DNA of 38,122 nt from Halobacteriovorax sp. Its GTDB lineage: Bacteria > Bdellovibrionota > Bacteriovoracia > Bacteriovoracales > Bacteriovoracaceae. The stretch lies in contig JAIBDQ010000010.1 of the NCBI GenBank assembly GCA_024686135.1, positions 1 through 38,122 of the forward strand, in the 5' to 3' direction. The notes beneath the pieces were generated by a model, which searched no databases, was not told the DNA's origin, and saw only the letters and a program-made list of their open reading frames with translations. A program made the position numbers and the translations under genes. Within the stretch, counting starts at the first letter, position 1. Each line of letters begins with the position of its first letter. This document shows positions 7,867 through 15,741 of the stretch, one piece after another.

Positions 7867-7915
7867 GTGAATTACACCGTGATTAAAGAGCTCGAACTAA
7901 AAAAAAGTAATTCAC
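7867..7915. repeat. 9-bp perfect inverted repeat between paaJ and the kinase gene
   Basis: GTGAATTAC at 7867-7875 and its exact complement at 7907-7915 enclose 31 bases that include a run of A and a GAGCTC palindrome. It starts six bases beyond the paaJ stop. It could be the 3' hairpin of the leftward paa transcript, although no T run follows, or an operator for the kinase gene. Confidence 0.45.
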
Positions 7916-7921
7916 TCGGAT

Positions 7922-9118
7922 TTAGCAGTTTTTAACAGAAAGAGCGACACCTTGGCCTACGCCAATACACATAGTGGCAAGTCCCTGCTTTAAGTTCTTA
8001 TCTTTTTGCATAATATGCGTCAGGGTCGTAAGTATCCTCGCTCCTGAGCATCCTAAGGGATGTCCTAAAGCTATTGCACCACCGTTTCTATTTACTTTAC
8101 TTGGGTCGATATTAAGGTCTTTCATACAGGCCAGGGATTGAACGGCAAAGGCCTCATTTAATTCTACAGCATCAAAGTCTGAAACTTTTTTATCAAACAT
8201 CTGGCAAAGTCTTTTGGTGGCCTCAACTGGACCAAGACCCATAATATTTGGGTGAAGTCCTCTTACGGCTCCGCCAGTGATTTCAACAAGGGGAGTTAAG
8301 TTATTTTTCTTTAAAAACTCTTCGGAGACGACGCAGACTAGGGCTGCTCCGTCGTTCATAGAACTTGAATTACCGGCAGTTACGCTCCCATCTTTTCTAA
8401 AGGCCGGGCGTAGCTTTGCTAAGACTTCAAGACTGGTATCTTCTCTAGGTCCTTCGTCCTGCTCTACAGTGTAAGATTTTTTTCTAAGCTGAACTTCAAC
8501 GGGAACTAGCTCGTCATTAAAAGCCCCTGACTTTTGCGCAGCAACGGCTTTTTGATGAGAAGAAAGAGCGAAGGCATCTTGATCTTCTCTTGCTATCTTA
8601 AACTTATCTTGAACTTCTTCAGCGGTTTCACCCATTCCATAAAGGGGAAACATCTCTTCCATTTTCTTATTAGGAAAGCGCCAACCAAAAGTTGAATCAT
8701 ACATCTTTGAATCTCTTCCAAAAGGAGTTGATCCTTTTGAAATAACAAGTGGACCACGGGTCATGCTTTCAGCTCCGCCCACCAAGAAACAATCTCCAAA
8801 GCCGGCGTTTATTCTTCCCACAGCTCCCATAACAGCGTCTAGGGAAGATCCGCAAAGTCTATTAATTGTGGTTCCTGGAACTGTATCTGGCAGACCACCT
8901 AATAGGGAGGCCATACGAGCAATATTTCGATTATCTTCACCGGCCTGATTGGCGCAACCAACGAGGACATCATCAATATCATTTAAGTCAAACTTAGTTT
9001 CCTCAGTAAAATTTTTAATTAGTAGGGCCATAAGATCGTCAACTCTAACCGGTGCGAGGAGTCCGCCGATTCTTCCAATGGGAGTTCTTTTAGCGTAAGT
9101 GAGAAAACATCTTTTCAT
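7922..9118 (-). CDS. paaJ: 3-oxoadipyl-CoA thiolase (PaaJ/PcaF type)
   Basis: Thiolase of 398 residues that cleaves 3-oxoadipyl-CoA to succinyl-CoA and acetyl-CoA, the last step of phenylacetyl-CoA breakdown. Catalytic residues are visible: Cys89 in NRLCGSSLDA, His353 in GHPLGCSGAR and Cys384 in CIGVGQG. Stretches that separate PaaJ/PcaF from general fatty-acid thiolases are present, notably VLVGCANQAGEDNRNIARMA and FGWRFPN. It is the last gene of the leftward paa operon; its ATG overlaps the stop of the PaaH C-terminal gene (ATGA, 9115-9118). PcaF of the beta-ketoadipate route is a near twin, but the neighbouring paaG and paaF favour the phenylacetate pathway. Confidence 0.88.
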   Translation of the reverse strand: MKRCFLTYAKRTPIGRIGGLLAPVRVDDLMALLIKNFTEETKFDLNDIDDVLVGCANQAGEDNRNIARMASLLGGLPDTVPGTTINRLCGSSLDAVMGAVGRINAGFGDCFLVGGAESMTRGPLVISKGSTPFGRDSKMYDSTFGWRFPNKKMEEMFPLYGMGETAEEVQDKFKIAREDQDAFALSSHQKAVAAQKSGAFNDELVPVEVQLRKKSYTVEQDEGPREDTSLEVLAKLRPAFRKDGSVTAGNSSSMNDGAALVCVVSEEFLKKNNLTPLVEITGGAVRGLHPNIMGLGPVEATKRLCQMFDKKVSDFDAVELNEAFAVQSLACMKDLNIDPSKVNRNGGAIALGHPLGCSGARILTTLTHIMQKDKNLKQGLATMCIGVGQGVALSVKNC

Positions 9119-9744
9119 AAACAGGCCTTTTGTAGTTTATCGCAAACCTTATAGCGGTCTTGGTTTGTCGTTTTATGTAATTCTTTTAAAAGTGTAACTG
9201 AATTTTTAAGGCCAGCTTCTGCACCCCAGGAAAGTGGACCTCTTGGGTAATTTACTCCAAAGAGCATGGCCGTATCAATGGCATCTTCTGTGGCCAAGTC
9301 GTCTTCTAATGCAAACCAAGCCTCATTTATTATTTGAACAATGGTTCTTCCAAAAATAAAGCCTATTCCAGGTGCTTTAACTTCAACAGGTTTTAAATCT
9401 AGCTTTTCAAATAGATTTAATAATTCATTTTTATAAGTCATCAGGGAATAAAAGACTTCAGCTTTTAGGTTTGGAGATGGAAATATAGTGGAGACCGCAA
9501 TTTCAATATGTCTAAATTCTTTTAAAATTTTATCCCCATTATTAAGGGATAGATCCGTGATGATTGGGCATTTAAATCGATTAAAGAGATCTCGTTTTGA
9601 ATCTGAATCGGTTGCGGTTAGGTCTATTAAAAGATCACAGCTTTGATCTGTAAGATTATCTAGTTCGATAAACCCATCTAGCTTAGAGATTTTGTCAAAG
9701 AGGGGATGGTTCTTATTGGAGGTTATGATTTTATTCATGGCCAT
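9115..9744 (-). CDS. paaH: 3-hydroxyacyl-CoA dehydrogenase, C-terminal half (split PaaH)
   Basis: A 209-residue protein matching the second half of two-domain PaaH-type dehydrogenases. Residues about 1-115 look like a reduced Rossmann-type region without an NAD motif. Residues about 118-205 are a 3HCDH C-terminal domain with GFIFGRTIVQIINEAW and NYPRGPLSWG. In E. coli PaaH both halves form one polypeptide of about 475 residues; here the halves sum to about 490. The gene starts inside the end of the NAD-binding gene (14-base overlap, +1 frame). AGGGG lies four bases before ATG 9744, and another ATG lies at 9738, so either start is possible. It lacks cofactor residues and is expected to act as a subunit of the dehydrogenase. 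A recent frameshift of one gene is the alternative. Confidence 0.75.
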   Translation of the reverse strand: MAMNKIITSNKNHPLFDKISKLDGFIELDNLTDQSCDLLIDLTATDSDSKRDLFNRFKCPIITDLSLNNGDKILKEFRHIEIAVSTIFPSPNLKAEVFYSLMTYKNELLNLFEKLDLKPVEVKAPGIGFIFGRTIVQIINEAWFALEDDLATEDAIDTAMLFGVNYPRGPLSWGAEAGLKNSVTLLKELHKTTNQDRYKVCDKLQKACL

Positions 9745-10585
9745 AAAACCCCTGACCTGTTTTCCTGCCTAAATGATTCTTATCAACCATCTCTTTTTGG
9801 ATTTTATGAGGAGCAAAGCGCTCATTCTTTTGAAAGGCTTCCCAAACACTGCAGGTCACATCATAGTTAATATCGATCCCAATCAGGTCCATTAACTCAA
9901 AAGGACCCATTCTAAACCCTCCCACTTCCTTTAAAACATGGTCGATCTCGGAGAATTCTCTATTTTCTGCAATACGTAGGGCCTCACCGTAAAAATTTCT
10001 CGCCACGCGGTTAACAATAAAACCAGGAGAATCTTTACACTGAGCCGGTTTTTTTCCTTTTTCACTAAACCATGCTTCGAGGTCGTCGCAGAGTTTTTGA
10101 TCGGTATCATTTCCCTTAATCACTTCAACGAGTTTCATAATGGTTGCAGGATTAAAAAAATGCAGCCCTAAAAACCGCTCTTTTCTTTGCTTGGATAGAG
10201 GAGTAGCGAGATCTGTAATAGGGATACTTGAAGTATTAGAGGCAAGAATAGTTTTGGCATCCATCCTTTTATCTAAATCTGAAAAAACCTTATGCTTAAT
10301 TTCTAAATTTTCAATTATAGCTTCTATTACAAGATCAGAACTTGTCGATAAATCATTAAGAGAAACGGTCTTTAGATTATTCTCAAAGGTAGAAATTTCA
10401 GAAGAAGAAAACTTTCCTTTTTGTTCTAATTTTTTCCAGGATTTATGAACAAGACTTAGCCCCTGTTCAAGCGCCTCTGCGTTGGCGTCAGTTAACTCAA
10501 CTGAAACACCGCACTGAGCGAACCATTGGGCGATTCCTCTTCCCATCGTTCCAGCACCAATAATTGTTACGAGGTTAAGCTCCAT
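9731..10585 (-). CDS. paaH: 3-hydroxyadipyl-CoA dehydrogenase, NAD-binding half
   Basis: NAD-dependent 3-hydroxyacyl-CoA dehydrogenase, 284 residues, expected to oxidise 3-hydroxyadipyl-CoA to 3-oxoadipyl-CoA. The dinucleotide-binding loop GAGTMG is at residues 10-15. The catalytic region has Ser116-Asn117 in ASNTSS and His142 in LHFFNPATIMKLVEVI; GFIVNRV and TGQGFYGHE complete the first 3HCDH C-terminal domain. The length is that of a complete single-domain Hbd-like enzyme, so it may be active alone. It begins directly after the paaG stop (no gap) and its 3' end overlaps the gene for the second PaaH half. Confidence 0.88.
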   Translation of the reverse strand: MELNLVTIIGAGTMGRGIAQWFAQCGVSVELTDANAEALEQGLSLVHKSWKKLEQKGKFSSSEISTFENNLKTVSLNDLSTSSDLVIEAIIENLEIKHKVFSDLDKRMDAKTILASNTSSIPITDLATPLSKQRKERFLGLHFFNPATIMKLVEVIKGNDTDQKLCDDLEAWFSEKGKKPAQCKDSPGFIVNRVARNFYGEALRIAENREFSEIDHVLKEVGGFRMGPFELMDLIGIDINYDVTCSVWEAFQKNERFAPHKIQKEMVDKNHLGRKTGQGFYGHE

Positions 10586-11362
10586 TTATTGTCCCTTAAA
10601 AACAGGCTTTCTTTTTTCAAAGAAGGCCTTAAGCCCTTCTTGATAGTCTTTGCTATTGCCTAAAAACCTCTGAGTGTAAGTTTCTCTTCTCATGCTCTCT
10701 TTAAAATCTTGATCAAGAGCAAACTGAAGATTCTTTTTTATATTTTGTACACTTAATGGGGCCATACCATTAATTCGTGTGGCCATCTCATTTGCTTTTT
10801 CTAAAAAGTCTTCCCCTACATAGTTAACAAGTCCGGCCTTTTCCAAGTCCTCCGACATCATGGGAGCATTCGTAAGGAAAAACTCTAGCGCTTTTTGATA
10901 ACCAATGGCGCGGGCGAAGATAAAACTTGAGCCAGCATCTGGGCAAAGACCAATATTGGCAAAGCCGCTAACGAACTTTATGGCCGATTTGGCGTAAATA
11001 AAGTCGCAGGCCAAGGCAACGCTGATTCCAGCACCCGCTACAACTCCATTGATGGCACCGATAACAATTTTTTCAGATTCCCGAATGGCATTTACAAGAG
11101 GGTTCCATTCCGTCTCTAGTGTATAACCAAGATCAACACTCGGCCCATCTGAAACCGTTCGATCGTTGAGGTCTTGTCCGGTTGAAAAGGCTTTACCAGC
11201 ACCAGTTAAAACGATTGATTTAACTGCTTCGTCTCTTCCGGCCTTTCTAATTTGTGAAATCAATTCTAATTTTGTTTCTCTATTGAGGGCATTATAAACA
11301 TCTGGTCTATTAAGAGTAATAGTGCAGGTTCCGTTTTCATTTTTTACTTGGATATCTTCCAT
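10586..11362 (-). CDS. paaG: Ring-1,2-epoxyphenylacetyl-CoA isomerase (PaaG)
   Basis: Crotonase-fold isomerase, 258 residues. In the known pathway PaaG converts ring-1,2-epoxyphenylacetyl-CoA to the oxepin and later isomerises dehydroadipyl-CoA. The diagnostic GQDLNDR segment is present at about residues 68-74 (FSTGQDLNDRTVSDG). The catalytic Asp is kept in CPDAGSS, where E. coli PaaG has PDCGG, and the hydratase glutamate before it is replaced by Phe, as in PaaG. The oxyanion segment NGVVAGAGISVALACD is typical. It overlaps the paaF stop by one base (TAATG) and abuts paaH; the paaF and paaG genes both end with the bases AAGGGACAATAA, so the next gene's ribosome site lies in the previous coding end. 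Confidence 0.85.
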   Translation of the reverse strand: MEDIQVKNENGTCTITLNRPDVYNALNRETKLELISQIRKAGRDEAVKSIVLTGAGKAFSTGQDLNDRTVSDGPSVDLGYTLETEWNPLVNAIRESEKIVIGAINGVVAGAGISVALACDFIYAKSAIKFVSGFANIGLCPDAGSSFIFARAIGYQKALEFFLTNAPMMSEDLEKAGLVNYVGEDFLEKANEMATRINGMAPLSVQNIKKNLQFALDQDFKESMRRETYTQRFLGNSKDYQEGLKAFFEKRKPVFKGQ

Positions 11363-12141
11363 TATTGTCCCTTATATTCAGGTGTTCTCTTTTCTAAAAA
11401 AGCATTCATGCCTTCGGTGGCATCCTCAGAAGAGAAGGTTAAATAAAAATTTCTTCTTTCAAAATCAAGTCCATCTTTAAGAGGCATTTCAAATGATTTT
11501 TGAACAGCTTCACGCATGAGTCGCATAGATATGGGAGCCTTTTCTGCAATAAGTTTTGCCATCTCGAAGCTCTCTTGCATAAGTGTCTTAGCTGGAACAA
11601 CTTTGGCCACAAGACCAAATCTTTCGGCGTCATAGGCCTCTATCATCTCACCGGTCATTAGATACATCATGGCCTTCGATTGCCCAAGAGCTCTTGTAAA
11701 GCGCTGGGTCCCACCGGCACCAGGCATTATTCCAACTTTTATTTCTGGTTGACCAAATTTAGCCTTATCTCCAGCAATGATAAAATCACAGCTCATGGCA
11801 AGCTCACAGCCGCCGCCAAGAGCAAAGCCATTAACAGCGGCAATAATAGGTTTAGAAAATAGTGAAATTTCTTTCCAAAGACGGGCCCGCTCATCAAGGA
11901 TTTGTTCCACGGCCGTTGCCTTAGACAAGGCCTGTAAATCAGCCCCTGCTGCAAAAGCGCGGTCATCACCAGTAAGGATGACAACTCTGTTAGTTTTATC
12001 GTCATCCAAAAGTCTTAAATGATCGCGAAGTTCTTTTAATACTTCGTTATTTATGGCGTTTAATACCTTGGGGCGATTTAACTTTATCAAAGCAATATGC
12101 CCGTGGTCCCTAAAATTTGGGGTGCATTCAACATTACTCAT
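11362..12141 (-). CDS. paaF: 2,3-dehydroadipyl-CoA hydratase (PaaF)
   Basis: Enoyl-CoA hydratase of 259 residues. Both catalytic glutamates of true hydratases are present: the first in GGGCELAMSCDF and the second in FGQPEIKVGIMPGAGGTQ. FFAAGADLN-like AFAAGADLQ and the DFERRNFYLTFSSEDATEG tail match PaaF. In the pathway it hydrates 2,3-dehydroadipyl-CoA to 3-hydroxyadipyl-CoA. It is the first gene of the leftward operon; AAGGA lies about nine bases before ATG 12141. A general short-chain hydratase of fatty-acid oxidation would look similar, so the specific role depends on the operon context. Confidence 0.83.
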   Translation of the reverse strand: MSNVECTPNFRDHGHIALIKLNRPKVLNAINNEVLKELRDHLRLLDDDKTNRVVILTGDDRAFAAGADLQALSKATAVEQILDERARLWKEISLFSKPIIAAVNGFALGGGCELAMSCDFIIAGDKAKFGQPEIKVGIMPGAGGTQRFTRALGQSKAMMYLMTGEMIEAYDAERFGLVAKVVPAKTLMQESFEMAKLIAEKAPISMRLMREAVQKSFEMPLKDGLDFERRNFYLTFSSEDATEGMNAFLEKRTPEYKGQ

Positions 12142-12333
12142 GGAAAAATTTCCTTTATGCCTCGTATCAAAATGGCAATCTTAATGGGAGAATTTTGGAC
12201 TAATATTTCTTTTGTCGCAAGGTACAGGACTAAGAGGCTTTTATGCTTAGCATTGCAAAAATAAATACCCATGTAAATCGGTGTTAAATACGTTATGCTC
12301 TTGAAATTAATGACACATGGTAGGAGTACAAAT
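12142..12333. promoter_or_regulatory. Divergent control region between paaF and the oxidoreductase gene
   Basis: 192 bases separate the two divergent operons and must hold both promoters. For paaF, leftward TTGCGA and CAAAAT 17 bases apart are the best candidate boxes. TTATGCT occurs twice (12241-12247 and 12293-12299). No clear single operator was found. A shared regulator of both operons is plausible. Confidence 0.4.
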
Positions 12334-15300
12334 TTGAGCATTGAGATCATGGGTGGAAATGAATTGATCGTTCAAGGTGGACTTGAAGCGGGCTTTTCTC
12401 TCTATACCGGTTACCCAGGTTCCCCCCTTGCGGACTATTTTAATATCCTCTTTGAAAAGAGAGCAGACCTAGAGTCTAAAGGAATCAAAGTCGTCATTGC
12501 TAACTCCGAAGCTAATGCCGCCGCCATGGCCAGTGGGGCCAAGCAGGCCGGACGGGATTGTATGGTGGCCATGAAATCCATGGGCCTTCATGTGGCAGCT
12601 GACGCTTTAAGTGTAGGTAACTTTGCGACTCCAGGTGGCTCAAAAATAGACAAGCAAACTGGGGAAGAAATCTTCCCAGGAACTGTTATCGTAGTCGGGG
12701 ATGATCCATGGTCAATCTCCACATCAACTCCAGCAGACTCTCGTTATTTATATAAACATTTGCATATTCCCTTTTTTGAACCAGCTACTCCTCAAGAACT
12801 AAAGGATTGGATCGATAAGGCCCTATACGCCAGTAAGCGTACAAGTATCTATCATGGTGTTCTTCTTACTACCTTTATGGCCGAAGGCGGAGGTCGTGTT
12901 GAGATTGGTGAAGCAAAAGTTATCGATCAGTCCGTTGAGCATATAGACCCAAAAAGTTTTGATCTTTCTCAAAATGTGATGGTGCCACCTAATTCATTAA
13001 AGGCCGACGTACGCATGATTAATGAGCGCGCCCCAAGAATTCAAAAAGTGCTAAAAGAACTAGCGCTGGATCAAAGCCTAGGTAACGATACTTCAAAAGT
13101 TGGAATACTATCCACCGGAGCTATCTTTGAAACCTTAAAACAAGTCTTAGAAGAAGGTGAAGTCCTAGATAGCTACGCCGTTTATAAAGCAGCGGGATCT
13201 TTTCCACTAGTTGATGATTTGTTAATTCCTTGGCTTAAAGAGCGTGACACCGTTATTGTCGTCGAAGAAAAACGAGGTTTTTTAGAAGCTGAACTTGCTG
13301 CCTTAAAAGAGAGAAGCGGACTAAGTTTTAAGATATATGGAAAGCAGACCCCAAGCGGAGCCGTGGGCTTTCCAGCCCATGGGGGATTAAACTATGAACT
13401 TATTAGAGAAGGCCTATTGGCTTTTTCTGGCGAACTAGGCTCTGGTACCTGCGGTGATATCAACTATGTGTCTAACCCGATGGGCGAAGCTCTTCCAAGA
13501 AGACTTCCCACTTTTTGTCCCGGTTGCCCCCATAGAGAAACGCTTAGTCTGCTTAAGGATTTGAGAAAGACCCTTGATAGTGAAGGAATACAACTTATTA
13601 GTCATGGAGACGTGGGCTGTTATTCACTAAGTTTTCTTGAGCCTTTTAAGGAAATGCATAATCTCTCTGCCATGGGCCAAGGGGGAGCACTTGGTGCTGG
13701 GATGGATATGTTTACTTCAAATCCCTCTGTTGTTCTTATGGGGGATTCAACTTTCTTTCATTCTGGACTTACCGATATAAGTAACTCAGTTCAGTGTGGG
13801 CATAATATTACTTATATCCTTTTAGATAATGATAATACCGCCATGACCGGTCATCAGTTCACTCCCTCAAGCGGAATTAGTATTGATGGAAGAAAGAGAC
13901 CTGAACAGGACATGCTCGGTATCGCTAGAAACCTTGGAGTCGAGCAGGCCATTGAAGTTAATCCAAGCGATCGTTACTTCTATCAGAATATCTTATCAGA
14001 CTATGTTAAAAAACCTGGTGTGAAGGTTATCGTATCGAATAAAGAATGCGGTTTGACCTTTCACGGCAGACGAAAATCAAAAGAGCGAAAACTTTTTTCA
14101 AAAGATAAAACAATCGCTATTCAAGAGTTTTTTCAAATTAATACGGAGGCCTGTGAAGATTGCAGAGTTTGTGTAGATATGACCGGTTGTCCTGGTCTAA
14201 CTCAAACGGAAGATGCCTACGGTCCTAAGTTATCTATTGATCCTCAAATCTGTGTAGCGGATAGTTATTGCACTAAAATTAAGGTTTGCCCTAGTTTTGA
14301 AAAAGTAGAGGTCTTTGATTATCACCCAACTAAATATCTAGATAAAAAAGAATCATATAAGACTGAAGTTCCTCTTCCTGAAAAGCAAGTTGCCTTTGAA
14401 GAGATCAATTCTTGGAGAGTCGTTGTCACTGGTGTTGGTGGTTCTGGAGTAACAACCATAAGTCGAGTTCTTGCTGAAGCGGCAAAAGAGATGGGCGGGC
14501 GAGATGATCTAGACTTTAAATTCGTGGATCAAAAAGGGCTTGCCCAAAGAAACGGAAATGTAACCGGTCATCTTTGTATTTTCAAAAAGGGGATGAGCTA
14601 TGGTGCCATCACTCCACTTGGAAGTGCCGATCTTCTTTTATCACCAGATCTCTTAGATGGCAGTCATCATATAGGCTTTTTAGGTCCAGGTGGTTTGGCC
14701 ATCCTCGATAAAACTTTTCAAGTTCCACTTTCTATTATTCTAGATAGAGAATTAGAAGCTGATGCTATTAATGAAAAAGAATTAAGAGAAAAGCTTTCTG
14801 CTCAATTAGGAGATCAGCTTTTCTTAAGTTCTTTAAAAGATAAATGTCAGGAACATTTTGGTAAAGCCGTTTATGCTTCGGCAATGATTCTTGGGGCAGC
14901 ATTTCAGTCTGGAAAACTTCCATTTTCGTTAGAGGATATGCTAGAGGCCTTTAAGAGCACTATGAAACCAGCAGAGTTAGAAAATAATCTTCAGGCCTTT
15001 GATCTAGGAAGAGAAGCCTTTTTTCATAACGCTGAAACTTCTGAAAAACTTGAAGGAAAGGCAACAGTGGCCACGGTAAGGCTAAGCCTTTTTGAAAGCT
15101 TTACTCCTTGGCAAAACGCTAAAGTGATCATGAATATGTTTGATCGAAATCTAGAGACCCTAAAGAAGTACTATCCTATGATTTCTGGTTTTTATTTAGC
15201 CAGATATCTGCACGATATTTTCCTTTACGATAGAGGCTCTCATATCGAAAGCTTTATGAATGAGGCCGGTAGTTTGATCTCCATCTATAGCGACGAGAAG

Positions 15301-15741
15301 ATCCTTAAAAGGGCCCTTAGGACCCTAGCTAAAACATATTTTATCAAAGATGAAGTTATGGTAGCCCATCTGATGATAAGCCCTTTGATGAAGGTTAGAA
15401 ATCATCAAAACTACTCAAAGCTTGGCTTGGGAATAAGAACCACTCATATAAATAGACCAAAATTTGAATTTTTGGGGAAAAGTATCGAGTTTGATATTAA
15501 CCCAAAGGAATGGATGCTTAAAACTATGCGCCACTTAAGAATTTTGAGATTACTTATGCCAAGCTGGCATAAGAAAGAAAAATCCATTGCGCTTAAAATT
15601 CGAAAAGAAATTCTTGAAGTTATTCCAAAACTGGATGAAAGTTCAAAGCGCCGCCGAATGGTAGAAATGGAAAATATTAAAGGTTATCGAGAAGTTCGTT
15701 ACGCCGAGTATGATAAGGTCTTCCAGGAGGGAGCCATTTGA
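12334..15741 (+). CDS. Single-chain indolepyruvate:ferredoxin oxidoreductase family protein
   Basis: Thiamine-diphosphate, iron-sulfur 2-oxoacid:ferredoxin oxidoreductase of 1135 residues, converting arylpyruvates (indolepyruvate, phenylpyruvate) to acyl-CoA with reduced ferredoxin. Domains in order: pyrimidine-binding domain near the N-terminus (LYTGYPGSPLADYF), transketolase C-like part, TPP-binding domain with GDSTFFHSGLTDIS and LDNDNTAMTGHQ at about 470-510, and an iron-sulfur segment about 607-655 with seven Cys in the pattern of this family (CEDCRVC, GCPG, CVADSYC, VCPSF). The gamma/IorB-like domain follows at about 695-890 (VVVTGVGGSGVTTISRVLAE), then a C-terminal domain of about 240 residues found in the long-chain forms. 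The start is taken as TTG 12334, with TAGGAG at 12321-12326 seven bases upstream; an in-frame ATG at 12295 has no ribosome site. Context with paa genes suggests phenylpyruvate to phenylacetyl-CoA. Confidence 0.88.
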   Translation: MSIEIMGGNELIVQGGLEAGFSLYTGYPGSPLADYFNILFEKRADLESKGIKVVIANSEANAAAMASGAKQAGRDCMVAMKSMGLHVAADALSVGNFATPGGSKIDKQTGEEIFPGTVIVVGDDPWSISTSTPADSRYLYKHLHIPFFEPATPQELKDWIDKALYASKRTSIYHGVLLTTFMAEGGGRVEIGEAKVIDQSVEHIDPKSFDLSQNVMVPPNSLKADVRMINERAPRIQKVLKELALDQSLGNDTSKVGILSTGAIFETLKQVLEEGEVLDSYAVYKAAGSFPLVDDLLIPWLKERDTVIVVEEKRGFLEAELAALKERSGLSFKIYGKQTPSGAVGFPAHGGLNYELIREGLLAFSGELGSGTCGDINYVSNPMGEALPRRLPTFCPGCPHRETLSLLKDLRKTLDSEGIQLISHGDVGCYSLSFLEPFKEMHNLSAMGQGGALGAGMDMFTSNPSVVLMGDSTFFHSGLTDISNSVQCGHNITYILLDNDNTAMTGHQFTPSSGISIDGRKRPEQDMLGIARNLGVEQAIEVNPSDRYFYQNILSDYVKKPGVKVIVSNKECGLTFHGRRKSKERKLFSKDKTIAIQEFFQINTEACEDCRVCVDMTGCPGLTQTEDAYGPKLSIDPQICVADSYCTKIKVCPSFEKVEVFDYHPTKYLDKKESYKTEVPLPEKQVAFEEINSWRVVVTGVGGSGVTTISRVLAEAAKEMGGRDDLDFKFVDQKGLAQRNGNVTGHLCIFKKGMSYGAITPLGSADLLLSPDLLDGSHHIGFLGPGGLAILDKTFQVPLSIILDRELEADAINEKELREKLSAQLGDQLFLSSLKDKCQEHFGKAVYASAMILGAAFQSGKLPFSLEDMLEAFKSTMKPAELENNLQAFDLGREAFFHNAETSEKLEGKATVATVRLSLFESFTPWQNAKVIMNMFDRNLETLKKYYPMISGFYLARYLHDIFLYDRGSHIESFMNEAGSLISIYSDEKILKRALRTLAKTYFIKDEVMVAHLMISPLMKVRNHQNYSKLGLGIRTTHINRPKFEFLGKSIEFDINPKEWMLKTMRHLRILRLLMPSWHKKEKSIALKIRKEILEVIPKLDESSKRRRMVEMENIKGYREVRYAEYDKVFQEGAI

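Noticed and set aside
9731-9744. Programmed frameshift as the main way PaaH is made
   Set aside because: No recognisable slippery site, and the second gene has its own ATG codons and AGGGG site; kept only as a side possibility.
12295-12333. ATG 12295 as the oxidoreductase start
   Set aside because: No ribosome site precedes it; TAGGAG at 12321 is properly placed for TTG 12334, and the added residues do not resemble the family.
12138-12350. A 70-codon leftward frame overlapping the oxidoreductase start
   Set aside because: It covers the divergent control region and the 5' end of a certain gene, has no ribosome site, and its translation looks like random hydrophobic sequence.
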